Counted from the stretch's first letter, positions 7,677 to 16,691 are shown. The stretch is DNA of 64,000 nucleotides from Lachnospiraceae bacterium (GCA_900759665.1 CAAEWE010000043.1:1-64000), one strand, 5' to 3'. A program made the numbers and translations. The notes: a model not told the origin generated them from the letters alone.

Positions 7677-8427
7677 AAATGCAATTAAATTGACGGTGAT
7701 TACTGTATGTTTTAATGCAAAAAAAACCATAAAAAGAACATTGGAGTCTGTTTTAAGTCAGAAATGCAATAAATTTGATTATTTGATTATTGATGGAAAG
7801 TCGACTGATGGAACAGTTGAAATATTAGAAGAATATAAAGAAAAGTTTAAAGATGAAGCAATTAAAATGAATTATATATCTGAGGAAGATGATGGTTTAT
7901 ATGATGCGATGAATAAGGGAATTAGATTAGCTGATGGAGAGTGGCTTATTTTTATGAATGCTGATGATGAATTTTATGATGAGAATGCAATTGAGAATTT
8001 TATATTAGAAGCAACGGATAAATCAGCGGTTATTTATGGAGATAGTTGTATTGTAGATGAAAAAGAAATAACATTTAGAAAGTCTCAACCGATTGATACA
8101 ATTGTTAAGCATTTACCTTTTATTCCGCAATCTGCATTTATAAGAACAGAAATTCAAAGATTGTATTTATTTGACACAAAATACAAAATAGCTGCTGATT
8201 TTGACTGTTTTTTACGGATGTATCTTGATGGACATGTTTTTACACAAACAAATAACGTGTTTTCTAAATTTTATATGGGAGGGATTTCTAATAAAGATGA
8301 ATGGAAAACATATAAAGAAGATATAACGATAAAACACAATAATGGTATTATTAATAAATATAGTTTGATACAATTGTTGAAGTATATAAGAAGATATTGT
8401 ATGGAGAAAATAAATGTTTTTAAATAA
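7651..8427 (+). CDS. Glycosyltransferase family 2
   Basis: A 258-residue GT-A glycosyltransferase. It has the nucleotide-binding start LTVITVCFNAKKTIKRTLESV, the IIDGKSTDGT strand, GLYDAMNKGI and the metal-binding NADDE after WLIFM. The later segment AADFDCFLRMY matches the family's acceptor region. It resembles WcaA-type enzymes that act on lipid-linked capsule intermediates. It overlaps both neighbours (26 bp upstream, 14 bp downstream), implying translational coupling. Sugar specificity unknown. Confidence 0.88.
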   Translation: MTGSKDIFENAIKLTVITVCFNAKKTIKRTLESVLSQKCNKFDYLIIDGKSTDGTVEILEEYKEKFKDEAIKMNYISEEDDGLYDAMNKGIRLADGEWLIFMNADDEFYDENAIENFILEATDKSAVIYGDSCIVDEKEITFRKSQPIDTIVKHLPFIPQSAFIRTEIQRLYLFDTKYKIAADFDCFLRMYLDGHVFTQTNNVFSKFYMGGISNKDEWKTYKEDITIKHNNGIINKYSLIQLLKYIRRYCMEKINVFK

Positions 8428-8953
8428 GTTGGTAGGATGCATTCGATTCAATTTTCATGCTCGGATTAATAGAAATATAACATTTAATGGGTGTAAACAA
8501 TATTTGGGGCGATTTGCTCGTTTAATTACTTCCAATAATGGCAAAATTATGCTTGGAAATAAAACATATTTGTCGGAAAGAAGTTCATTAGGGGCACACA
8601 ATGAAGGTGTGTTAGAAATTGGAAATAATAATTTTTTTAATTCTAATGTAAATATTATTTGTTATAAAAATATACATATAGGTGACAATAATTTGTTTGC
8701 TCAAAATGTAGTTGTTGTTGATCAAAATCATCGATTTGAGAATTGTCAAGAATTAATATGTCGACAGGGATTTAAATGCAAAAAGGTAACAATAGGTTCA
8801 GATTGTTGGATTTGTGCTAATGTTGTGATATGTCCTGGAGCAGAGATTCCAGATCATTGTGTGATTGCTGCCAATTCAGTTGTAACATGTAAATTGTTTG
8901 AAAGAGGAGTTTATGCAGGTAGTCCTGCACGCTTGATGAGAAAATTAAAATAA
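8414..8953 (+). CDS. Hexapeptide-repeat acyltransferase
   Basis: A 179-residue left-handed beta-helix acyltransferase of the maltose/galactoside O-acetyltransferase type. The hexapeptide coils run through LEIGNNNFFNSN, HIGDNNLFAQNVVVVDQNH and IGSDCWICANVVICPGAEIP, ending AANSVV and YAGSPARLMRKL. The DQNH segment carries the histidine expected for catalysis. It probably O-acetylates a sugar of the repeat unit using acetyl-CoA. The start ATG overlaps the preceding gene's end, with GGAG upstream. Confidence 0.88.
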   Translation: MFLNKLVGCIRFNFHARINRNITFNGCKQYLGRFARLITSNNGKIMLGNKTYLSERSSLGAHNEGVLEIGNNNFFNSNVNIICYKNIHIGDNNLFAQNVVVVDQNHRFENCQELICRQGFKCKKVTIGSDCWICANVVICPGAEIPDHCVIAANSVVTCKLFERGVYAGSPARLMRKLK

Positions 8954-8966
8954 AAAGGTGAATAAA

Positions 8967-9794
8967 ATGAAAATTTCAATAATTACAGTCGCGTTCAATT
9001 CAGAAAAAACAATAGAAGAAACAATGATATCTGTGTTAAAGCAAACATATAGACCTTTACAATATATAATTATTGATGGTCAATCAGTAGATGGTACACT
9101 TGATCTGATAAAAAAATATGAGGATAGATTTAAAAATAAGGGTATAGAATTTGAATATATTTCTGAAAAGGATTATGGAATAAGTAATGCATTTAATAAA
9201 GGAATTAGTCTTGTGAGCGGAGAAATAATAGGAATTATTAATTCTGATGATAAATTATGTGATGATTCTTTGGAAATACTTTCTAATGAATATAAAAGGG
9301 AGATAGATATATATTATGGTCAATGTGTAATATTTAATGATGATAGTGCTAGAGAATATATTGCTACTCCAAATGCCTCACGAAACTTGAATTTGTTAGA
9401 TAAGGGAATGGCATTATTTCATCCATCCACTTTTATAACAAAAAGAGTTTATGAAAAATATGGTGGATATGACGAAAAGTTAAAATATTGTATGGATAGA
9501 GAATTATTATTAAAATTAAAAAAAATGGGATGCAATTTTAAATATATTGATCATCCATTAGCGTATTATAGAGAAGGAGGAACAAATCAGGTTAATTATA
9601 AAAAATGTTCTCGAGAAAATATGGAAATATCAATTCGATATAATACACCATATTATGTTGCGTGGTTAAACAAACAATATTATGTTATTCATGATTATCT
9701 GTGGAAAGTTATTAAAACTTTAGGTCTAGAAAGACTATTTCATAAAGAAATTAATGATAAGAGGTTGAGCAATGGGAAGAATGAATATAGATAA
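8967..9794 (+). CDS. Glycosyltransferase family 2
   Basis: A 275-residue GT-A glycosyltransferase similar in plan to the one at 7651. It starts MKISIITVAFNSEKTIEETM, then has IIDGQSVDGTLDLIKKY, DYGISNAFNKGISL and the metal-binding NSDDKL. The C-terminal part (YCMDRELLLKLKKMG, YREGGTNQ) is also typical. I chose ATG 8967, seven bases after AAGGTG; a GTG at 8958 lies inside that ribosome site. It overlaps the polymerase gene by 23 bp. Donor and acceptor unknown. Confidence 0.88.
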   Translation: MKISIITVAFNSEKTIEETMISVLKQTYRPLQYIIIDGQSVDGTLDLIKKYEDRFKNKGIEFEYISEKDYGISNAFNKGISLVSGEIIGIINSDDKLCDDSLEILSNEYKREIDIYYGQCVIFNDDSAREYIATPNASRNLNLLDKGMALFHPSTFITKRVYEKYGGYDEKLKYCMDRELLLKLKKMGCNFKYIDHPLAYYREGGTNQVNYKKCSRENMEISIRYNTPYYVAWLNKQYYVIHDYLWKVIKTLGLERLFHKEINDKRLSNGKNEYR

Positions 9795-10947
9795 AAAAAC
9801 AACAAATGGTCTAGTATACACTTGGATAATTATTATATTAGCTGATTATATGTTTTATATGCACACATCTTTATCATCAAGACTATATGGTATCATGGTA
9901 ATATGCTCTTTTATATACATATTGATAAAAAATAATTATACCTTGAAAATAACAAAGTATATATTGTTTGTTTATTTTTTAGAAGGCATTGTTGTATTAT
10001 TTACTTTTGTAAATAATAGAGTTACATATTCATATTTATGTGCTTTAATTGCAGAATTATTATTAACTATGTACATTGTCGAAAATTTACGTAACAACAG
10101 AATATATATTATTGATATTTTTTCGAAAGCATTTTTGATTATGTTTATAGCAGACATTATTTCAGTCATTTTTTGCCTGATTAGCAAAAAATATGATAAT
10201 GCTTCTTTTGGATTGGTTGGACACAAAAATTATCATTCATTTTTGTTTTTGTTAACCTTAATGTTTAATTCTATATCATTAGAATTAAAACATGATAATC
10301 CAGTTAATTTTAAAATAATATTAATTTCAATAATATCGATTATAACAGAAGTTATAGTTGATTCTGCGAGTGGAATTGTTGCAATTTTTTTATATATGTT
10401 ACTTTTAGTACTCATGCAATTAAAAAAAATAAAATTTATAAATTTATATACAATATTAATCGGATTATTAATTGTAAATTATATTATAGTGATTGCAATG
10501 AGTAAAAACAGTGTTTTTTCGTTTATTTTTTCGATGTTAGGAAGAGATGCTGGTTTATCAGGAAGAAGTACAATGTGGAATTTAGCTTTGGAGTTGATAA
10601 AAAAGAATTTTTTTTGGGGATATGGTTTTGCTAAAGAGATTAGTTATTATAATTCAGGTACTACTCAATGGGTCATGAATCATTGTCATAATTTTTTCCT
10701 TAATTTGCAATTAACAGGGGGAATCATATATTTTGTGATTTATCTTTTATTTTTATTTAAAATTGCAGGAAAATTAAAACATAATAAAAGTAGAGTTTCT
10801 TACATAATAACATATGGTATAGGGTGTTATTTGTTGCTTGGAATCTCAGAAATAATAGTCAATGTTAATTCGATGCTGATTCCACTTTTGACATTTGGCT
10901 ATTTTGTTGACTATTTAACAGAAGAACAAGGCGGAGTAGTGTCATAG
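9772..10947 (+). CDS. wzy: Wzy-like polysaccharide polymerase
   Basis: A 391-residue, very hydrophobic protein with about ten to twelve membrane helices and the O-antigen polymerase/ligase pattern. Before the long extracytoplasmic loop it has DSASGIVAIF. The loop has SGRSTMWNLAL and WGYGFAKE, then MNHCHNFFLNLQLTGG, whose histidines and the upstream arginine resemble Wzy/WaaL catalytic loops. It would join flipped repeat units outside the membrane, partner of the Wzx at 13526. Wzy proteins share little sequence, so the call rests on topology, loop motifs and context. Confidence 0.8.
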   Translation: MGRMNIDKKTTNGLVYTWIIIILADYMFYMHTSLSSRLYGIMVICSFIYILIKNNYTLKITKYILFVYFLEGIVVLFTFVNNRVTYSYLCALIAELLLTMYIVENLRNNRIYIIDIFSKAFLIMFIADIISVIFCLISKKYDNASFGLVGHKNYHSFLFLLTLMFNSISLELKHDNPVNFKIILISIISIITEVIVDSASGIVAIFLYMLLLVLMQLKKIKFINLYTILIGLLIVNYIIVIAMSKNSVFSFIFSMLGRDAGLSGRSTMWNLALELIKKNFFWGYGFAKEISYYNSGTTQWVMNHCHNFFLNLQLTGGIIYFVIYLLFLFKIAGKLKHNKSRVSYIITYGIGCYLLLGISEIIVNVNSMLIPLLTFGYFVDYLTEEQGGVVS

Positions 10948-11108
10948 ATAGCTGGTTATTGATATATAAAAGCTTGAAATTGAATTTGTGTTTTAATTGG
11001 AGATTTATGAGCTTGTTTGGAAATGTATTAAGCAATACTATATCTTGCAATCTCTGAGTGGTGGTCTATAAATATACTCTATAATAGAAGGAGAATTTAA
11101 AAAATTGT

Positions 11109-11822
11109 ATGATTAAAAAAATTATTAATAAAATTTATTGTATAAAAAATAAAGCTCCATTAAACTGTTATTTTCATTATTCGAGCAAGGTGAAAAAATG
11201 CAGTTTTGCCGGACGTAATTATATAAATAAAAATGCTCATATAGAAAAATCGGATATAGGTTATGGAACTTATATTGGTCCGAATTCCAAGATTAGTCAA
11301 TGTAAAATTGGAAAATATAGTATGGCAGGATTTGATGCATTATTGGGAGCACATCCTTTGCATACAATTGTTTCTGTTCATCCAGCTTTATATTCAACAA
11401 CGGCACAATATGGTTTTTCATATGCAAAGGAAGATTGTTTTAAAGAGTTTATTTATTTAAGTGATGATGATAAAAAATATTCAATCATAATCGGAAATGA
11501 TGTCTGGGTTTCATCTGGAACCATTAAAGTATGTCAGGGGGTAACGATAGGGGACGGTGCTATTGTTTTGGCGGATGCTGTTGTGACAAAAGATGTTCCT
11601 CCGTATTCCATAGTGGGGGGAGTACCTGCTAAGGTGATTGGATACAGATTTTCTAAAGAACAGATAAATTTTTTATTGAAATTAAAATGGTGGGATAAGG
11701 GAGAGGAATGGATTGAAAATCATGTGAATTATTTTTCAGATATTGATAAGTTAATAAAAATAGTTAATGAGGAAAATAAAATTGAAAATAAAATTGAAAA
11801 TAAAATACTTACTAAAAAGTAA
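11109..11822 (+). CDS. CatB/XAT-type hexapeptide acetyltransferase
   Basis: A 237-residue left-handed beta-helix acetyltransferase of the xenobiotic/streptogramin (CatB, VatD) subgroup. It has CSFAGRNYINKNAHIEKSD, then FDALLGAHPLHT with the likely catalytic histidine, a long side loop (SVHPALYSTTAQYGFSYAKE), and IIGNDVWVSSGTIKVCQGV, ADAVVTKDVPPYS, GGVPAKVIGYRF. In glycan loci such enzymes usually acetylate a sugar. The last 15 residues are an artefact-like NKIE repeat from a 12-bp tandem repeat that also opens the next gene. A gap of 161 bp with no gene precedes it. The best ribosome site (AAGGAG) is unusually far, about 15 bp, from the ATG. Confidence 0.85.
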   Translation: MIKKIINKIYCIKNKAPLNCYFHYSSKVKKCSFAGRNYINKNAHIEKSDIGYGTYIGPNSKISQCKIGKYSMAGFDALLGAHPLHTIVSVHPALYSTTAQYGFSYAKEDCFKEFIYLSDDDKKYSIIIGNDVWVSSGTIKVCQGVTIGDGAIVLADAVVTKDVPPYSIVGGVPAKVIGYRFSKEQINFLLKLKWWDKGEEWIENHVNYFSDIDKLIKIVNEENKIENKIENKILTKK

Positions 11823-13317
11823 TAAAACACTTTGGACATTTGCAAAAATCTTAAAAAGAAAAATTGATATATTATTGTATAATAGAAAACATTATTTGAA
11901 ATATCGAAAGCTTTCATTGAAACAATATAAGGATATTTGTAATGATTATAGGAAATTAGAAGAGAAAATAATAGAGCAAGTAATTGCACATCAGAAAGAA
12001 AACAATGATAAAATTTGGAAAAATATCGATAAAGTTTATTTGGAAAACATCAAAATACTTAGTATTAATGGTGACGAAATGGGAAAAGCCTTTGAGAAGG
12101 ATGGAAAGATATATAGAGGAATATATAAATCTAGTGAGGCTAGATTTTTAAAGGTATGGAAAACAGGAGTGTTGCAAGGTCTATCAGATTATGAATTACT
12201 TCCTAAAGTATGCGTGACAAATTTTTATACAGATGAATTTTCGTTGATATTAGAAATTGATAAAGTTAATATTAATTATATGGCAGTATGGTCGTATGCA
12301 ATGTTAAAAGATGCATGCGTATTAATAAGCGTTTTAAAAAATATATTGTTGAGATTTAATTTAACTCTTCAAGATGGTCATATGAATAATGTGACTTTTT
12401 ATCATGGACATCCTATGTTTATTGACATAGGATCAATTATACCATATCAAGAAAGTGGATATAATGAGGAATTGATTTTTTCGGCAGTATATCCTCTTAT
12501 TTATAAAATGCTAGGCAATTTTATTATGGCAAGAGTTCCATCATATGATGAAAATAATAATGGTATATGGATACAGCCGAGAAGGTATGATTTTAAGACT
12601 AGAGAATGTCAATATGCATCTAAATGTGCAAAAAAATATTATATACGTTATGGAAATTTTTTAGCGCTGTGTACACTATATAAGGTTCTTGAATTAAATT
12701 GGATTCAACCAGAGTATTTCGATGTTTTATTTCCTGTAAACCCAGAGGATTTGAGTAAATATGAAGAATTCAATTTGACAAAAGAATGGCTGTCAAGTTT
12801 TGAAAAATTAGAAATACAGAGTATTTGTAGTGTTGGAGGAGGATATTTAGTTTTAAAAAATATTAATAAAAGTTATTCAGATATTAAAAGAAGGTATATT
12901 GATTATAATGAAAAAAGATTGGATTATTATTATAGTACAGCTTTGGAAAAAAATAGAAATGTAGACTTTTATCTGTTGAATTATATTTATTGTAAAAATA
13001 ATATAATTCAACAGATAAAAAGTGACTTAGTAATTGTTGTTGATCCGATAAATAATATTGCTCTTTATCAAAATTCATCCTTAGCATCCATTTTTGAAAG
13101 ATTAAACAAATTAACTTCAAAATATATATTTTTTGTTTTTTATCTTAAACATAGCAATTCTAAAATTAGAGATAATATTAGAGGGGATGAAATGAGTGCA
13201 TATAAAAAAGAATTGCATAAAAAATTTATTATAATAAAAGATGAATATTGTATAAAGAAACAAAATCAGACGGAGTTTTATTTAGTATTGGTTAGAAAAA
13301 AAGATTTTGTTGTATAA
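11767..13317 (+). CDS. NoeA-like protein with kinase-like and degenerate methyltransferase-like regions
   Basis: A 516-residue protein that seems related to NoeA-type SAM methyltransferase homologues found in glycan clusters. The N-terminal half has GKIYRGIYKSSEARF and then LQDGHMNNVTFYHGHPMFID. The D203-x4-N208 and D220 pattern of that segment mimics the catalytic loop and metal aspartate of the protein-kinase/APH fold. In the C-terminal half I see only a weak match to a Rossmann methyltransferase (SVGGGYLVL as a possible glycine loop, then SDLVIVVDP). It may modify or phosphorylate a glycan intermediate; this is inference. It overlaps the previous gene by 56 bp. ATG 11767 has no clear ribosome site; TTG 11782 behind TGAGGAAA is a serious alternative start. 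Confidence 0.65.
   Translation: MRKIKLKIKLKIKYLLKSNKTLWTFAKILKRKIDILLYNRKHYLKYRKLSLKQYKDICNDYRKLEEKIIEQVIAHQKENNDKIWKNIDKVYLENIKILSINGDEMGKAFEKDGKIYRGIYKSSEARFLKVWKTGVLQGLSDYELLPKVCVTNFYTDEFSLILEIDKVNINYMAVWSYAMLKDACVLISVLKNILLRFNLTLQDGHMNNVTFYHGHPMFIDIGSIIPYQESGYNEELIFSAVYPLIYKMLGNFIMARVPSYDENNNGIWIQPRRYDFKTRECQYASKCAKKYYIRYGNFLALCTLYKVLELNWIQPEYFDVLFPVNPEDLSKYEEFNLTKEWLSSFEKLEIQSICSVGGGYLVLKNINKSYSDIKRRYIDYNEKRLDYYYSTALEKNRNVDFYLLNYIYCKNNIIQQIKSDLVIVVDPINNIALYQNSSLASIFERLNKLTSKYIFFVFYLKHSNSKIRDNIRGDEMSAYKKELHKKFIIIKDEYCIKKQNQTEFYLVLVRKKDFVV
11773..11806. repeat. 12-bp tandem repeat read in two overlapping genes
   Basis: Almost three copies of AAAATAAAATTG lie in the overlap of the acetyltransferase 3' end and the next gene's 5' end. 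They give ENKIENKIENKI in one frame and KIKLKIKLKIK in the other. Likely a slippage expansion that has lengthened both proteins at once. Confidence 0.8.
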
Positions 13318-13525
13318 ATGTTTAGTGTAAAAGGTAATATAATTGTTTTGGATCGGGAAAATAGATAAAAGTATTTTGTAGTACTGTAAGTAATCTGAGT
13401 ATTTTTATACAGAGGAGAATTACTATTGGAGATGGTAGAATTAAAAAGTCGAAATCAAAATCAGAAAAGTCAAAAACATGGCTAGTGAAAATCGTTATGT
13501 TTATATGTTGTAGGGAGAAGTATTC

Positions 13526-14968
13526 ATGTTAAGGGTATTAAAAAAAAATTATGTACAAATGTCTGAACCAGCTAAGGCAAGTATGTGGTATGTTTTTTGT
13601 AATTGCTTGCAAAAAGGAATTGCATTATTTGCAACACCTATTTTTACGAGAATGATGAGTACAAATGATTATGGCGTTTATACAGTGTATCAGTCGTGGT
13701 ATTCTATTTTGATCATATTTACAACATTGAATATGTTTTTTAGTGTTTATAATAACGGTTTGGTAAAATATGAAAAAGATATTGATGGCATGACATCATC
13801 TATGTTGGGACTATGTACAACATTGACAATATCGTTAGGAATAATTGTATTTTTGTCGTTGAATTTTTGGATAAAAATATTTGGATTATCAAAAATAATA
13901 ATAGTGGCCATGTTTGTGCAACTTGTTTTTGAACCTGCAACTAATTTTTGGATGGCAAAGCAAAGGTTTAGGTATAAGTATGTGCCGGTAGTAATCATTA
14001 CGCTTTTAAATTCATTTATTTCCACAATTTTATCTATTGTTTTAGTTAAGTTATGTGACAATAAAGGAGAAGTTAGGGTAATATCATATATTTTTATACA
14101 AGTTTTTTTGGGAATGTTCATCTATTTTTCTATTATGAAAAATGGAATGCGTTTTTTTAGCAAAAAATATTGGAAATATGCTATGAAATTTAATATTCCA
14201 TTAATTCCCCATTACTTGTCGTATACTATACTTAATCAGGCGGATAGGTTAATGATAAGCTATATGGTAGGAAAATCAGAAGCTGCAATATATTCTGTGG
14301 CATATACCATAGCTATGATGATGCAAATAGTTACACAAGCAATATCTAATTCTTTGACTCCATATATCTATCAAGCAATTAAGGAAAAAAAATATGATGA
14401 TATTAAAAGGATATCAAATATTCTTTTAATATTCATGGGTTTGCTTTGTGTAGGTATAATGTTTTTTTCACCAGAAATTCTTAAGATATTTGCATCAAAA
14501 GAGTATTTGAATGCGGTATATGTGATGCCTCCTGTTGTAGCCAGTACATATTTTATGTTTTTGTATCCATTGTTTTCTACTATAGAATATTATTATGAAA
14601 AGACATATTATGTCATGGTTGCATCAACGAGTGGTGCAGTTGCTAATATAATTATGAATTTCATTTTTATAAAAAAATGTGGATTTTATGCAGCTGGATA
14701 TACGACATTGGTTTGTTATATTATATTTGCATTTGTACATTATTATTTTTGTGGAAAGGTTTTGGAAAATCAATCATTAAAATGTATTGATTTATTTAAT
14801 ATACCTGCAATTTTAATCATCTCATCTATTGTTATTATAATGGCGTTTATATCATTGTTGTTATATCAGTTTGAAATGATTCGATACATTTTATTGGTTG
14901 CACTAATTGTTATTTGTTTATGGAATAGGAATTTGATTTTAAAAAGTATTAATATTTTAAAAAGATAA
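13526..14968 (+). CDS. wzx: Wzx-type lipid-linked oligosaccharide flippase
   Basis: A 480-residue polytopic membrane protein with about twelve to fourteen helices, of the polysaccharide-transport (MOP) superfamily. The start AKASMWYVFCNCLQKGIALF and the segments FATPIFTRMMSTNDYGVYTVYQ and FNIPLIPHYLSYTILNQADR are family-typical. The last of these precedes MISYMVGKSEAAIYSVAY. It flips undecaprenyl-linked repeat units to the outer face for Wzy. Its ribosome site GTAGGGAG precedes ATG 13526. The preceding 208 bp contain no credible gene beyond a 20-codon frame. Confidence 0.9.
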   Translation: MLRVLKKNYVQMSEPAKASMWYVFCNCLQKGIALFATPIFTRMMSTNDYGVYTVYQSWYSILIIFTTLNMFFSVYNNGLVKYEKDIDGMTSSMLGLCTTLTISLGIIVFLSLNFWIKIFGLSKIIIVAMFVQLVFEPATNFWMAKQRFRYKYVPVVIITLLNSFISTILSIVLVKLCDNKGEVRVISYIFIQVFLGMFIYFSIMKNGMRFFSKKYWKYAMKFNIPLIPHYLSYTILNQADRLMISYMVGKSEAAIYSVAYTIAMMMQIVTQAISNSLTPYIYQAIKEKKYDDIKRISNILLIFMGLLCVGIMFFSPEILKIFASKEYLNAVYVMPPVVASTYFMFLYPLFSTIEYYYEKTYYVMVASTSGAVANIIMNFIFIKKCGFYAAGYTTLVCYIIFAFVHYYFCGKVLENQSLKCIDLFNIPAILIISSIVIIMAFISLLLYQFEMIRYILLVALIVICLWNRNLILKSINILKR

Positions 14969-15011
14969 TAAAATATATATAATACTATTGCAGTTAATAA
15001 GGGGCGATTAT

Positions 15012-16193
15012 TTGAAAAAAAATATATTAATAATACATAATTATTATAAAATTCCAGGCGGTGAGGATTCTGTAGTAAAAAATGAAAAAAGGTTATTGGT
15101 GTCTAATGGTCATCATGTATTTGTATATACACGTAATAATAAGGAATTAGATAATTTTACAATTTTAAAAAAGATGTTATTACCATTTACGATGATATTT
15201 AATTTAAGAACATATTATGAAGTGAAAAAAATAATTAAAGAACAAAAAATAGATATTGTACATGTTCATAATACTTTGCTTTTAATTAGTCCTGCGGTTT
15301 ATTATGCTGCTAAAAAAATGAAAGTACCGATTGTACAGACGGTTCATAATTTTCGGCTGTTATGTGTAGGGGCAACTTTTTATCGAAATGGAAAAATTTG
15401 TGAGAAATGTGTAAAAGAAAATCCATTGGTAGCGGTGCGATATGGTTGTTATCGAAACAATAGGTTTCAAACTTTTGCATGTGTAATGAGTATGTTGATA
15501 CATAGACATATTGGAATTTATAAGAAACTGAACTATATATGTTTGACAGAATTTAACAAGGATAAATTATTAGAATTTAATCAAATGAACGAGAGTAATG
15601 TGTATATCAAACCTAATTATGTTTGTAATGATAATCATAAGATTATTCCACATATAAAGCGTAAAAATCAGGTTGTATATGCTGGGCGTTTAGATGAACT
15701 AAAGGGAATAGAAATTTTATTCAATGCATGGATAAAATGCGAAAAAGACAATATGACATTAATAGTATGTGGAACAGGTCCAATGGAAAATTGGTGCAAA
15801 AAATTTATTGAACATAATGGAATAACTAATGTTTTTCTTAAAGGTTTTGTTTCTAATAATGATGTAAAAAGGATTATAAGTGAATCTAGGGCTCTTATAT
15901 TACCTACACAGTGGTACGAAGGATTTCCGATGAGTATTGTGGAAGCATATTCGGTTGGGACTCCGGTTATTGGATCAAACATGGGAAATGTTGGAGATAT
16001 TATTGTTGATAAAATCACAGGATTATTGTTTGATCCAAAATCAGAGGATGAATTGGCTGAAAAAATTGATCAAATATGTGATATGGCATTAGAGGAAGGT
16101 GTATACAATGAGTATGTAAATAAATATACGGAGAAAGAAAATTATAAAGAATTAATGAATATATATAATTCCATTTATGAAAAATGTAGATAA
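15012..16193 (+). CDS. Glycosyltransferase family 4
   Basis: A 393-residue GT-B glycosyltransferase. The N-terminal loop IHNYYKIPGGEDSVV is typical, as are VHVHNTLLLISPAVYY and TVHNFRLLCVGATFYRNGK. A cluster of four cysteines (RNGKICEKC to RYGC) is also seen in relatives. The donor domain starts VVYAGRLDELKGIEIL and has the E-x7-E motif in WYEGFPMSIVEAYSVG. I chose TTG 15012, seven bases after AAGGGG; an upstream TTG at 14988 has no ribosome site. Probably one of the later steps in repeat-unit assembly. Sugar unknown. Confidence 0.87.
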   Translation: MKKNILIIHNYYKIPGGEDSVVKNEKRLLVSNGHHVFVYTRNNKELDNFTILKKMLLPFTMIFNLRTYYEVKKIIKEQKIDIVHVHNTLLLISPAVYYAAKKMKVPIVQTVHNFRLLCVGATFYRNGKICEKCVKENPLVAVRYGCYRNNRFQTFACVMSMLIHRHIGIYKKLNYICLTEFNKDKLLEFNQMNESNVYIKPNYVCNDNHKIIPHIKRKNQVVYAGRLDELKGIEILFNAWIKCEKDNMTLIVCGTGPMENWCKKFIEHNGITNVFLKGFVSNNDVKRIISESRALILPTQWYEGFPMSIVEAYSVGTPVIGSNMGNVGDIIVDKITGLLFDPKSEDELAEKIDQICDMALEEGVYNEYVNKYTEKENYKELMNIYNSIYEKCR

Positions 16194-16396
16194 TGAAAGA
16201 AAACGTTAATAAAAGTCATTTGGTCATATTGGAAAAGAGTGGGACTTTGGAGAATCCACCAGAACCGAAAGTAGACTCCCAAAAGAAAAAACTAAAATAT
16301 AAGAAAAAAAACTTGCGCTATAGCTCATGCAGAGAGATAATTATATTATCAATTCAGGGAAAGGAAGCACAAAATAATGAAACAAAAAAAGGTTAG
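16193..16396 (+). CDS. Doubtful small lysine-rich frame
   Basis: A 67-codon frame whose ATG overlaps the preceding stop (TAATG) and whose end overlaps the next gene. The product is lysine- and asparagine-rich with no motif. No ribosome site beyond coupling. It may be decayed sequence; kept only because the stop-start overlap is a real coupling signal. Confidence 0.25.
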   Translation: MKENVNKSHLVILEKSGTLENPPEPKVDSQKKKLKYKKKNLRYSSCREIIILSIQGKEAQNNETKKG

Positions 16397-16691
16397 CAAG
16401 GATGTATATGTAATAAACAAAAATAACTATTTATGTAGAAGAAAAATTAATATAAAACAGAAAATTATGTTTGGATTTGTATTTCAACCTATATGTTTAA
16501 TGACAAATTACATCTACACACAGGCAAAAGAAAAAGAATTTGATTTTCTGAAAAAAGGCGGACATATGTTTGATCCGATTAATGAGTATATTACTCATTT
16601 TTTGTATTTGATTATGAAATTTGGAATCCTTATTCTTGTCATATGTTTTTTGTTTATGATTATAAAGAAGATTTTTAAGCGTTATTTGTGA
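16377..16691 (+). CDS. Small membrane protein, unknown
   Basis: A 104-residue protein that I do not recognise. It has a basic N-terminus, a moderately hydrophobic stretch (MFGFVFQPICLMTNYIY), a short polar region (FLKKGGHMFDPINEY), and one strong membrane helix (FGILILVICFLFMII) followed by basic residues. Ribosome site AAAGGAAG precedes ATG 16377. It is the last AT-rich gene of the glycan block. It could be an accessory membrane factor of that system or an unrelated remnant. Confidence 0.5.
   Translation: MKQKKVSKDVYVINKNNYLCRRKINIKQKIMFGFVFQPICLMTNYIYTQAKEKEFDFLKKGGHMFDPINEYITHFLYLIMKFGILILVICFLFMIIKKIFKRYL

Noticed and set aside
13420..13486. Twenty-codon frame behind a GAGGAG site before wzx
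   Set aside because: Too short, no conserved pattern, starts with TTG; the following gene has its own ribosome site.
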